Origin: Hemerocallis citrina
Lineage: Eukaryota > Streptophyta > Magnoliopsida > Asparagales > Asphodelaceae
Reading direction: 5' to 3'
Length of the DNA stretch: 64,000 nucleotides
NCBI GenBank assembly: GCA_017893485.1
Contig: CM030368.1
Span: 180,587,654 to 180,651,653, forward strand
The notes under the pieces were generated by a model. That model worked only from the letters and a program-made list of their open reading frames with translations, had not been told where the DNA came from and made no database searches. The first letter of the stretch is position 1. Each line of letters opens with the position of its first letter. Below are positions 45,701 to 58,415 of the stretch, in pieces. The position numbers were made by a program, and so were the translations under genes.

Positions 45701-48700
45701 CTAAGTCGCTATGGCCTCAACGCTCCGAACCGACCCCCTAAGCCACGACGCTCGACTGCTATCTTGAGCACAGGGGTAGCTTTCACAAGCTAAGTCACTT
45801 GGCCCCGACGCTCGACTGCTATCTCAAGCATGGGGGTACCTTTCACAAGCTAAGTCGCTATGGCCTCGACGCTCCGCACCGACCCCCTAAGCCTCGACAC
45901 TCGACCGCTATCTCGAGCACGGGGTACCTTTCACAAGCTAAGTCGTTTGGCCTCGACGCTCCGAACCGATCCCCTAAGCCTTGACGCTCGACCATTATCT
46001 CGAGCAAAGGGGTAGCTTTCACAAGCTAAGTCGCTATGGTCTCGATGCTCCGTGCCAACCCCCTAAGTCTCGACGCTCGACTGTTATCTCGAGCACAGAG
46101 GTAACTTTCACAAGCTAAGCCGCTCGAGCTCATCGCTCCGAGCCGACCCCGTAAGCCTCGACGCTTGACTACTATCTCGAGCACAGGGGTAGCTTTCATA
46201 AAGCTAAGCCGCTTGGGCTCGTTGCTCCATGCCGACCCCCTCAGCCTCAACGCTCGACTGCTATCTCGAGCACAGGGGTAGCTTTCACTAGCTAAGTCGC
46301 TATGGCCTCGACGCTCCGCACTGACCCCCTAAGCCTCGACGCTCGACCGTTATCTCGAGTACAGGAGTAGCTTTCACAAGCTAAGTCGCTTGGGCTCGTT
46401 GCTCCGTGTCGACCCCCTTAGCCTCGACGCTCGACTGCTATCTCGAGCACAGGGGTAACTTTCACAAGCTAAGTCATTATGGCCTCGACGCTCCGCGCCG
46501 ACCCCCTAAGTCTCGACGCTCGACTGCTAATGGAGCACAGGGATAGCTTTCACAAAGCTAAGCCGCTTGGACTCGTCGCTCCGTGCTTACCCCCTTAGCC
46601 TCGACGCTCGACTGCTATCTCGAGCACAGGGATAGCTTTCACAAGCAAAGGCTCGTGGGCTCGTCGCTCCGTGCCGACCCCCTTAGCCTCGACGCTCGAC
46701 CGCTGTCTCGAGCACAGGGGTAGCTTTCACAAGCAAAGACTCGTGAGCTCATCGCTCCGTGCCGACCCCCCTTAGCCTGACGCTCAACTGCTATTTCGAA
46801 CACAGGGGTAGTTTCCACAAAGCCGTGTCACTATGGGCTCGACACTCCAAGCCGATCCTCTAAAGCCTCGACCCTCGGCGCTCGACCCTCGATGCTCGAC
46901 GGCAATTTCGAGCGCAGTGGTACCCGTCACCACGTAAGGTCGCCATTGGACTCGACGACCCAAAAGCCGACCTAGGCGATCTCTAACAGCCTCGGGAACC
47001 CCGAGCCGGCCCCCTTGTCTTGGTGACTGTGGTTGGTTGATAAGGCTCGGTCTTCCACACTTGCAGAAGCACTGGTTGCTCGGCCGCCAGGACCAGCCTC
47101 GGTTCGGCGCCGATCCCAATAAGGCCCCCCAGGGAACTCTCTTCGCCACTCTTCACCGTAGAAGCCAGACTACTCCACAACTGTTTTTCACACCGCCCTG
47201 CATGAGTGGGGAGCTTGTGATATGGGGTAAATAGAGTGGCGCAATCAGGACCCTCAGATCTCCTCTAAATTCGCGCTTCCATGATCATTAGGTCAAAGCA
47301 GGTCCAACAGGCTTCAGCTTATTCAGGCCCACAGGCTAACAGATCCGACCCGGTCCGTTAAGACCTCAGACCCGTTTACCCCTGCCTATAAATACCAAAC
47401 CCCCTCCTCACTTCAACAGGTAATCAATCTTTTCCCACCTGAACCCTAGCTGTCCAGTCTCTTTTTCAGCGACTGACTAGATCGTCGGAGGGCCTGTCGT
47501 CGGGACTTCTCCGAGTGTTTCTAGGCAGTGTGCAGGTACAGAAGACCGAGCCAAGCATCAAAGGTCCGAGCCGAGCACCCGGCCTCTACCTCTCTGCTCC
47601 TACTCCCAAGCCGGTCCTACTCCCCAGGATCGGACCAGCGCCAGTATCACCGTTCCCTCTTCACAAATTACAAGAACTCACAATTGTTGCCCCCACATCC
47701 CAAAAACAAACAGCAACACTGCCATACTGGGATAAAATTAGAAGCAGAAGTGTAATCGGAGCCATCCATCGAGGGAGAGCGCGAATCTGGAGGATAATTC
47801 TCAAAATGGTCAACTGGTCAATATTGAGTGTGGATGACATTGTTTTTAACGCGAACAGTTCTCCTTTGGTAAACCTGCGGTCCTGATTTCAACGGAAGAA
47901 CAGCCGAAATCTTTGCTGCATCGGGGTGATGGCCACGTGAATGACCTAGAACATAGCTTTGAATTCAAAAACTATGACAGGACTCCAAGTGGACAACACG
48001 ATGGGCCTCAAATCAATGGGCCTTAACATGGATCTTCCTTCAGTTGAAATTCAGCAGGTAAAGGAACGGGAACAGACTAATTTTAGGAGATGTTGGGATG
48101 GGTCAGATTGATTTAACGATGCAGAGGGAACCCACTGTAGAAGCCCAAGGTCGAATATGTATACTAATTTACTGAAGCCCAGCTTTGAAGCTACTATTCC
48201 AGTTTCTATAGCCCAGGAAAGACTCAGGAAATATCTCTCTGTCCATCACGAAGCCGGTGCACAAAAACAGAAAAACTGATCATCTGTTTTCTGACAGCGA
48301 TGAAGAAGGAGATGAGTCGGATTAACTTCAAAGAAATCGTTCAGCAGGGGGTTAACAAGATGATACAGAAGGAAGTGAGGAGGGTGAAGAAGATGTTGGG
48401 GCAGATAAAAGTGGGAGATGGGGAGACCAACGAGACAGCCAAGAAATCGTGATCAGTGAGATGGTGGCTGGTTGTGATGTGGGCCCGGGTTGGGCTTGTG
48501 CATGCCACGTGAGGAAGAAAAGATAATGAATGTATGCACATGGTATGCACGTGTTATGGAATATGAAGTGGGTGGTTGTGTTGGATTGGTTTATCCCACA
48601 TCGACCATGAGAGAATGAGAGTGAGAGTGAGTGTATATATAGATTTGCCTAACATCAAGGGATACCAAATAGTCATGACATCTTTTGTAAGGCAAGTTTG

Positions 48701-49916
48701 TGGTGGGCCGTCACGCGCGTTACAAAAGTATCACTCAAAGTTAGAGTCTTCAACTAGTTAGCTGAGAGATAAGTTTTCTTACAAAGGATAATCTGCTCAA
48801 ACGCGGGTAGGTGGGCCCACCCGATTGAGTCATGTGCGGTGACGGTTTTGAGATGATTGATCATCTTCTCCTAAATTTTCCTTACGCCATTAGTATATGG
48901 TGCGGGTTATGCCAGCGGCTTCAGATTTCTAGTCACATTCCAAACTCAATAGTCTCCATCGGAGGGGGGGATAATGTACACAAACCTAACTGTATCCTGT
49001 GGGACGTTGGCGCAGCAGCAGTTTGTTGGGCCATTTGGTCAGAAAGGAACCATAAAAATTTTAGCGGAACACACTTGCATCAGCATCATTTCTTTAACAA
49101 GATCAAGGCTAATATTGTATTTTGGTCTACCAAAGCGGGTGAGGGGGGCTAAGAAGAAGGCCAAGGAGAAGTTCACGGACTACGCTACTTCCACGAACGA
49201 GGTCGACTCTGAGGATGTGGGTGATGGGAGGGAGAATGAGTGGCATCGCTGCCATGTGAAAATGTTCTTGACTTCTTGCCACTACACTAGAACTCCAAAG
49301 TTATGGACAGGGTTAAGAAATTTATATTTGTATTGTAACAATTAGGGTTCAACAAAATAAATAGAAAAATCATGACCTGTCGCCAAAAGAAAAACACTAG
49401 TTTGATGAAATTCTTTATATGCATGGCAAAATATAGCTAAACACATCTAAATGGTTAGACCACAACTTCCTCATATAAAAGTGGACATGATTGAGTGAGG
49501 CCTGTGGTCAGTAAATGACAGATCATGCTGAAGAACTCGAACGTAGATGAGCAGTATTGTAAAGAATACTATAGGCATATTCAGAATGATCATCAAATGA
49601 AAATATATTTATTTATCTAATAAAACTAGAGAAATTAAGTTCACTATATTTGTAGACTTACTAATACAGCTGTGTCAACCATAACCTTTGCTTTCTGCTT
49701 AGAACTCGAGACAATTTCCAGTATTTCAGAGCCTAAATCTTGATCCATCTGGAAATCAGAAATGGAGGAGCCAGCAGGTATCTCAGACTCTGCGGATTTT
49801 TCTAATGACCTAAACCATTGAGGTGCAGAGCTCTCATTGTAGGTGTTACGTTGCCTTATATTATGCACAGAAAAATTAACCTGAGAGTCATGGAAGGAAT
49901 AAGCACTTGCTGTCTC

Positions 49917-49948
<32 letters not shown>

Positions 49949-52900
49949 GGGGGGGGGGGGGAGAGGGGGGAGGGAATAGTGTATCTGGGCTGAAATCAGA
50001 GATCAATTAGATAGTGCAAAAGATTAATTTCACCTCATCGCTGACATCTCCTAAAAGTTTGAGCAAAGGATAGTATTGCTCTCTGACATGTTCAGAATCC
50101 ACAGTTAATTTTCCACCATTTAACTCTCTAGAAATTTGATCATTCATATGCTTCAGTTCTTTTAGAATTGCTTCCTACAAAAAGGTATCAAAGAGAAATG
50201 TCAGACTTATTTAAATTGAATAATCTGCTCGGAACCTACCATCGCTAATCAAGGACAAGCGTATGTAAGTAAAAAGTCAATACAGTAAAGTCGAGCATCC
50301 TAGATTAAATCATCTTGAATTCGGTTAGTTTGTGTAAACTTTTATATTAAGTTTGTATCAATCAATCCCACATATTATCTATTTATTTTGATTTTAAAAT
50401 TATTGTTTTGTATTTATTTATAATTTGTTCATGAGGTGCATGTTATGTCATGTCAGTTAATTAATTACCTCATGTAGATGATGTAAATAACATAGAGTAG
50501 AATAGACATTAAGTAACATGCTCCTTGTGACTGACAGTTCACTATTCACAATCCAAATGAGCTGACCAAACATCTGAGACGGATGTGTGCTGACATTGGA
50601 GTAATACATACTGGAAATGATCATTGTGACACTCTTAAGGCTTAACATGACATGGATGTTTAGCGCCACCAATGTGTGAAGATCCTCCACTCAAGTATAA
50701 TAACAAACTGTGGTGAGCATGATTAGTTATTTTTAGTGTACTAATAGATAGTTCATCAAGTTTTTGGTGCTTTGGTAGCTAATTGTAGGAACACGGAATG
50801 TTGTTTGTATGAAAGGCATGCATACTCTTTCCGAGGGGAGTGTGGACAATACCTGACTCAGGTGTATGCAACAATATATAATATACATTATTACATTATA
50901 TATTATTATGTCAATTTTGTCATTTCCTCTTTAAAATGCTTTTACCTTTCTTTCTCTACTTTCTTCTTCATCTTTAAATCTTAGATCTGCTAATCTTTCA
51001 CTAAATCATGAATTCTTATACTCCTAAATTCAAATACAGGGGCACTTTGTACCAATTATAACATTTGGAGGGTACTTTGTATTTTCACCAAATGTTAGGG
51101 GGGTTATAGCTTTTGTACCTAATAACTAATTGAAGCAAAGTTAACTATAAAAATTTAGCATGAGCTAAACATAAAGGTTAAAGATATATAACTTAGGATA
51201 CTGCAACTGAAACTTTTTTTATTATTATTAAAATGGTGCGCCTAAACTTTCTTTTCACCCAATCAACTGTAATCAAGAAATATGATGAGTAAGAAAAGAA
51301 TAGAAAGATAAATTGAAAAATAATAGAAATAAAAAATAAAATAACAAAATAAAAATAATTTTTTTGGTAGGGTATGGTAAGGACCATGGGGTTTGTATTT
51401 GAAACAAGCATTTACGATAAGTTTTTAAGTTCATAGTTGGATTAAGTAAAAACATTCTAGAAACCTTTTCTTTTTGTGCATAAACTAATTGTTTTGTTCC
51501 ACTACGCAATGGAACTGGCAAAGAATGAGGTCCCATTCGACAAACTTTTATCTTCTTACAAAATTGTTTAAACAGCTTAAAGCAAAGCCTTTAGGCTTTC
51601 ACCAAAAGCGAAACGGTTCAGGGCCAAAAATGATAAAGCGGGATTTTTGGGGGCTCTTTAAAACGTTGAGTATAAGGTCCATTTCTATATCATAGCTTAA
51701 TTTTTCATTGGGCAAAGTGATTGAGATAATGTCCGAGTCAAAAGGGAACGTATAGTTCATAAGATAGACCAAAACATTTGTAGTCTGTGTGCAGGGATGT
51801 GGTGATCACAAAAGGAATCATTCTGATTTAATATCATCATCATTCGAGTTCAATTTGTGCTACCATACCAGTAATTGCTAAAATTAATGGCAATACACCT
51901 GCAATCATAAAGGTTTTGCAGTTCGATTGATGAAGTTGTTGGGAACTAGTGATTGAGCATCTTAATAAATCCCCAGTATCTCCTACATAGAATGTAAGAT
52001 TGATGGGGAGACGGCATGTGGCTCCACTTTACGGTTGACAATTTAAAGTCATCGTACAGAACACAACGTGACTGAATCTACATACAAATGAGAAAGTTTA
52101 CTGAGTTGGGAGTCTTGGGACAAAAATGGAGTTGTTGCTTAGCACCGAAGCATAATCAATGGGACTCATCAAAGAATCCAGAAATATGTTCCCAATGTAA
52201 CGCCCCGGGCCCAGTTCAGCTGCACACACGGCTACGTGTGCGCTCACGCGAAAGAACAGACACAAAACTCTAGCCACACCCACCACAGGCACAATCAAAA
52301 TTGGAGTATACCCATTAGGTTACCTTTCTCATTTGGTAACTCCTATTTAAACACTTCCTCACACTCACTTCCCTTCGATATGGGACTTTTACTCACGCCC
52401 AAGGCAAAGCACCAGCACCCACTTCATCCACCATGCATTTTTTGTCCTTTAGTGAATTATTAAGCCATAGCCCCATAATAATTCTATAGGCTCCCCCGAG
52501 CCCGGCTCAGGGCGTTACACCCAAAGTCTGCAATATGTGTTTATGAGTGGCATCCTAATTGGATAATCAACAGCGCAACCAACAAGCACCAGGTGTTGTT
52601 GGGAGCTTAACTGCACCAAACAGAGGACCAAGGGTTAGCGGCCGACAATATGGGGTATGGGCCAATGTGGGCTAATCTGTAGTCACTGTAGCTCGATCAC
52701 AATGGGGTTCTCGAGGTTGATATATGGGTGAGGATTTGGGTAGTAAGGTTAGCATCTTCATCAAGAAAACTTAATCTCGCTTGTGGTGGGTCTCCTACTT
52801 GATCTAGGAAACTCCTAAACCCTAATTAACTCTTGGGCTTCATATATCCTGTAGTATAAATACTTCGCGACCAGACATATTGTGTATCTTTGTTTCAAGA

Positions 52901-55900
52901 GTTGTAGTTCATCTTCTATATACCTCTTCTCTAAATTTGTGCTAGACTGAAGTTCATCTTCATCCTTCAGAGGCAACACTGGAGGGTTTCTCGGGAAAGA
53001 CCTGAAGGACCATCCCTATATTTTTTGATAATTAAGGTTGCGTTTAGCCTAGCTTTTTTTGGCCTTTAAAGCTGAAGGAGAAGCCAGAAAGTGAGATTTG
53101 AAATTAAAAGCTGAAGCTGTTTGCAAAGTCGATTTGGAAGTGTACAAAAAATTCATGGGTATCTCCTCGAGTCCTTCCTCCAATCGAACCTCTCCTTCCT
53201 CCCCCCCTCCGAAATCCGTACCCTCCTCCGCCTCTCCGACCTCCTCCTCACCCACACCCACAACCTCACCCACGCCAAGTCCCACCTCAAGCGGACCCAC
53301 AACCTCCTCTCCCGCATCCCCTCCTCCCTCCCCCTCAAGCTCCAAACCCACTCCCTCCTCTCCCGCTCTTACTCCCCCCCCCCCCCCCGAAGCACATCCT
53401 CTTCAAAGCCCTCAACCTTCTAGAAACCTCCAACGAGTTCATTGATGACGAGGATGCAATGGCCATGTGGGGCGCAGATTTCAACACGCAGATGGCGGTC
53501 GAGGGGGATTATGAGGGGGCGATGGGTTGTTGAATAAAAAGAGAAACGTAAAAAAAAGAAAAAGGAAGAAGCCAGAAGTTGGTCTGAAGGGCTTCTATCA
53601 AAGCTCATTTTCTTCTCTAAAATTAAGCTATTTCTCCTTCTGTAGAGCTTTTCATGGATATCTGTTTGGCTCAGCTTCTCCTTTTAAAGCAGAAGAGAAG
53701 CTAATTTTACGTTGGGCCAAACACACCTTAAGTCTCATAGGAAGCTGATCATGTGTTTTTATGCACTGTTTTAATAAATTATTGCTCCTGCTGTGTGTAT
53801 AATCAAACAAATTCTGGTCTAAAAACCAATCTACAGTGCAATACCATTAGAGGAATTCACAAATTTGTGAGGAATCAGAATAATGGAAGAAGTGAAAAGT
53901 ACTGCCTGCAAATTAAATGTTTGGCACATCTCCATCCAATTTATAAATTACAAGGCTATAAGCATTTGTATTGTGAAAAGAAACGTACATTGCTCACAGT
54001 ACATGCCAATTTTAAACATATAGGCATTTCTGTGCTCATGTGAATGACTAATAAGTTAAGCTTATAAACCTACCTAAAATCAGTGAGACTCCACGACAAA
54101 AGCGCAGTCATCATTTGATATAAAATTAATTATGTGAGAAACTCAAATATAAGGAAAAGAGTTTTAGTTTCCAAGCAATGAAGTAAAGTTGTGCAATAGA
54201 ATAAAATTTATGTCGTATAAAAGGAAAACCTTTTTATCAAGAGCACGAGTCAGCTCAAAGATAGCTTTGATGTCATGTTCCTTTGATTTGATCTGTGCCT
54301 CCATCCAAGTTCGGCTTCCCAATGAATCCAATGTGGCAGCAAATTTTTCACTGATGACATCGTTAGCCTGCCAGAAATATTGTTTTCAGGTAAAATATGA
54401 TAGTGTCAGTATGCATGTAAGAAAGTAGTTCTGACACACACATCAAAAGAAACAGATAACTTTGCCTGGTTCAATGACTTAAGGGTAGTAAGTTCAGACG
54501 ATGGACTAAGAGATGATCCATGTGATTCCAACTTCCGACTGGAAGTAAGTACCACATTGAAATCAATACCAATTGGTTCACATGGCTCCTCAGGGAGAAT
54601 GGCCAAATTTGCAGAATTTTCATATTCGAACTCCTTAAAACACCCATCTGAATTTTTGCTAGAAGAAGTGTTGCAGAATTTATTAACAATGTCATCATGG
54701 ACTCTGGCATCTTTAGGCATACTCTCACAAGGATTTGCTGCCACGCAGTCAATATCCTGATAAAGGACATGCAGAGACTTCTTTAGGAAAATTAACAAGA
54801 GATCTTTTGATCATATAAGAGATACATTTCGCATGCATAGCAGCGCATAACACTCCACTTTTTTAGTATAGATGTCTATCTATTAATAGATTGGAAAATT
54901 ATTTTGTAGCAACCATCAAGTTCTTCAACCTTCAGTGTAAGTTTTTGTCAAAATTTTCACTATTTTAATGAACATGGTGTTCTTTTCCAATTTTCACTTA
55001 ATAGAAAACAATTTAGCCTTCATTATTACACTTTGTCGCTGTTAGGCTGACTATAGAAACAACTTCAAGTCATGCATGTTGTTTAACATCTATAGTTTTG
55101 TTTTAAAAAATAGTTAAGTACCAAAGATTAATGATATGCTAATTAACTCATGCATTCTTCCATGTCAGCTCCTGCAGTTTTTCAGACAAAATAACTCGGA
55201 TTAAATTTTAATGTTATCTGAGGTTAATCAACTATATATTCTGCCTCATTGTATTTCAATGACTTACAACTATAAAACTTAATCTCTTTGGAAGTTGGAA
55301 AGTAAAAAATCAGCATGAATACGTTTTTCATTTGCATTTAAATTTTACCAAGAAAATTTATGTTTGAGATGCAGATAGTGAGCAACACTACTAAAGTATG
55401 TTTGCTATAGTTTTAGTTCATTTAAGAAATTAAAAGTAGAAAAATTAAAATTAAAATCACATGTTGCATGCCTCAAAGCCAATTAACAACTCAAAAGAAA
55501 TGAAACCTTTGGGTTGGAAAGAACCTCGGGCCTTTGCAATCCCATATAATTTTCTTAATATAAAAAAAATTCCAAACAATACAGACAAAGGGGATATTTG
55601 CATAACACGAAAAGCTTGCTAAATGGAATATAGAGCTTGAGAGAAACTTGGAAATAATCAGATGTCTGAAAGTAAGTGGTATAATGCAAAATAGACAGAA
55701 TAAAGAGAATCGCTTCTCCAAAGCAGGTGAAATAGTACCGCTTTTTTCTTAAATTCATTAACATGAGGATCATTATAGATTTCAACAAGTAGATTTTCTG
55801 CCTCTGATTTATAACAATATTAATATGAGTAGTATTAATAATAAATAATAAATATGTATATGTATACATATAAGTTAAAAAAAATTTCAAAACATGCATG

Positions 55901-58384
55901 TCAGGCACAGTTGAATTGCAAATCATATTAGGAACTAACTGCAAACGAACAAAAACACTAAATCATTAGTTGATCTCGTATACTTACATCTGCAGAAGTT
56001 TGTTGCATCTTAATCGTATCTTGACAATTTTCCATGTTTGCTTCAGAAGAAGAATTTTCGATGAAATTACGAGAGACTGTGTTTCTGAGTTTAGCTTCAT
56101 TTAGAGGAACATCATCAACTCCAAAATTTGAATAATGTGCCATATCACTGTGGACCCTTATTTGGGAATTCTCTCGTACTATTGGACCAGGCACATTAGC
56201 TCTGTGAAAAGAAAATACAGATCGTCTTCCATCTCTTTCGATTGGGATTTTCAAGTTATCAGTTTCAGGCTTTGCAGATAATGCTCTAGGGTCATGAGGA
56301 CTGTTGGGAGGATCTTTTCTGTGCTGTTTGTCACCATGTACAGCTGGATCTAGAAACGATAAATAAAACTCACCATGTACAGATGGATCTAGAAATCATA
56401 AATAAAACTTAAACCTTAAGTTTTGACAAGCATTGATCCCACTGTTGCCGAGTAGATATAATTATCAGCACACATATGAACTAGATGACTAAGAATGGTT
56501 AAATGTGGATGCAAGAGAATCAATATATTTGGGAGAGATTAAACTATTTAAATCAAATGTAGACTACACGTAAGACGGATGTACTATGCTATATGAAAAG
56601 TGTAGTAAATTGGATATGTTATCATATAAATTTGTAAATTTTATTAAGAAGCCAAAAAAAAAATAGTCTGAGAAAAAAAAGCGGATACCCCATGGAACTA
56701 GATCAGGAGGAAACATGAAAATACATTTTAGAGAGTACTGGGAATTCTTCTTTGAATATCCTACTATTTACCTAAAACACCCCAATATGGGCATATTACA
56801 AACTTACAATGTATGCAAATGACTACTAGAAATTAGCCAAATCTATTCGCATGAATCATTTAAATTTATTACTTAAAAAACAACAAAGCAATTTTGCTTT
56901 ATAGGTAAACATGATTTTTTTATATTAAAAAAAGTAAAAAATATATAAAGTATAGCGTGAAACATGTGATATAATACGTTGAGGGTACGGAACTTAAAAA
57001 GCTAACAAAACTAACCAGATTCAAGAAGAGAAGCTTGTGATGCAGTATTTGATGACACAAATACCAGCATTTGGAGAGAAGCTAGAGCAGACTCTTCATC
57101 TATAAAGCAGAAAACTGGTTTTAAATGGCCGAACTAACTAAAATTGAATATGTACAGAAAATTAAAATGATAACTGAATATTGAAAGAATAACATCAATG
57201 TAAGGAATTGAAGATATATTAAGGGAAACACATTATCTTTATGACTGCTTGGTTTGCTTGGTCATAACTCTTTTTGTTCCAACAATGACTACAGAACGAG
57301 CACCCTCAGCTATGAAACTAGTCAACTAAGCTCCAAAAATAAAAAGGCTGATGATTTTCTCATTGAATGTTTACTTGTTCACAATAAATAGAAATTGTTG
57401 AAAGTTTAACAATGAGTCAATAAATAAGGATTTTAGATGTGCAAGTTTTGAGAAGCATTGGGATGAATTAATTTTATCTATAATTTTTCCATGAAATATA
57501 ATAATCCTTTTCAAGACTCAAAACCATCCAGGGGCTAGGTATCTTGCAAGAGCATACTAGTACTGCAGGGAGTTCTTCAATTTACGTCCTAACCAAAGTA
57601 AATATGACCGCATTTTGGTTCAAATTAAAATTAGAAGCATGACCACTTTAAAACACTTCAGAGTCAACAAACCAATGATATTACATGTGGTAAGAAAGAA
57701 AAGATGAACATGAGCATTATAATCAGAGTCCAGAAAAATAAAACAAGTACAACCGAAAAAGGAAAGCATTTTTACCTTCTGTGAGAGGTTTCTCCCTCCA
57801 ACCATCAAAAAACTCTGCATTTTTCTTTCCTGAAGCCTCTTCATTGACTCTGTCATCAAGATTTATAGCATTGAGACTTTCTTCTTCTCCAAGGTTATCA
57901 ACTCTGCATCTTTTATTTCGAGTATCTTTTTGCCTCATCTCTTCAAGTCTCTTCACCTTACACTGTGTTCCATGCTGGTAACCACTATCAATATCCGATA
58001 TCCTAGTATCCCTACCACAAATACCGTTATTGACTTCCATTCTTCCAGAGAGGCCTTCCAAACAACTGTTATCCTTCCCCAGACAAACCCAACTTGGAGT
58101 AGCCATATGTCCACTAGTATGATTTTCTTTATCACTTTGAATGAGCTCAGTAATTCCCGATTTTCCTGAGTCCAGAGGTGAATCTCTAACTAGTGAGACA
58201 TCACCATCATTAATAGTTTTCTTACTACGAGAAGCAGTGTCAACTATATCACCTGGATTATCAATTATAGGAATGCGAGGAGTCCGTTTTCCAACAACAG
58301 CGGACCAGTTAACAAAAAATGGTGCTGAAAAAAGAAAATAAAAAACAAAATCATATTCAGGAACGATACAGCAGACAGTATTCC

Positions 58385-58415
<31 letters not shown>

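Larger units (their letters stand above)
32760..47718 (+). mobile_element. Complete Tat-type Ty3/gypsy LTR retrotransposon
   Basis: It is 14,959 bp, bounded by CTGCC at 32755-32759 and 47719-47723. The order is 5' LTR, primer site, gag, protease, RT, RNase H, second RNase H, integrase, antisense gene, tandem array, polypurine tract, 3' LTR. A second RNase H, a CxxH-type knuckle, antisense extra genes and a long 3' non-coding region are traits of the Tat lineage. All genes are broken and the two LTRs have diverged visibly, so it is not recent. Confidence 0.9.
29530..49661 (-). other. 20.1 kb ALY intron filled with nested elements
   Basis: The intron is bounded by donor GTAAGT (49661) and acceptor TTTTCAG (29530). 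In order it contains RTE-type LINE tails, a TA microsatellite, an old LINE, an hAT MITE, a complete gypsy element and the LINE remainder. 29530-29790 and 49160-49661 hold no recognised element. Confidence 0.85.

Noticed and set aside
52196..52519. Cassandra-type LTR with 5S rRNA-like sequence
   Set aside because: The ends and duplication fit an LTR, but the 5S internal promoter boxes expected in Cassandra were not found.
53049..53351. Minus-strand Glu/Gly-rich open frame
   Set aside because: It is the antisense reading of the captured SCC4-like block.
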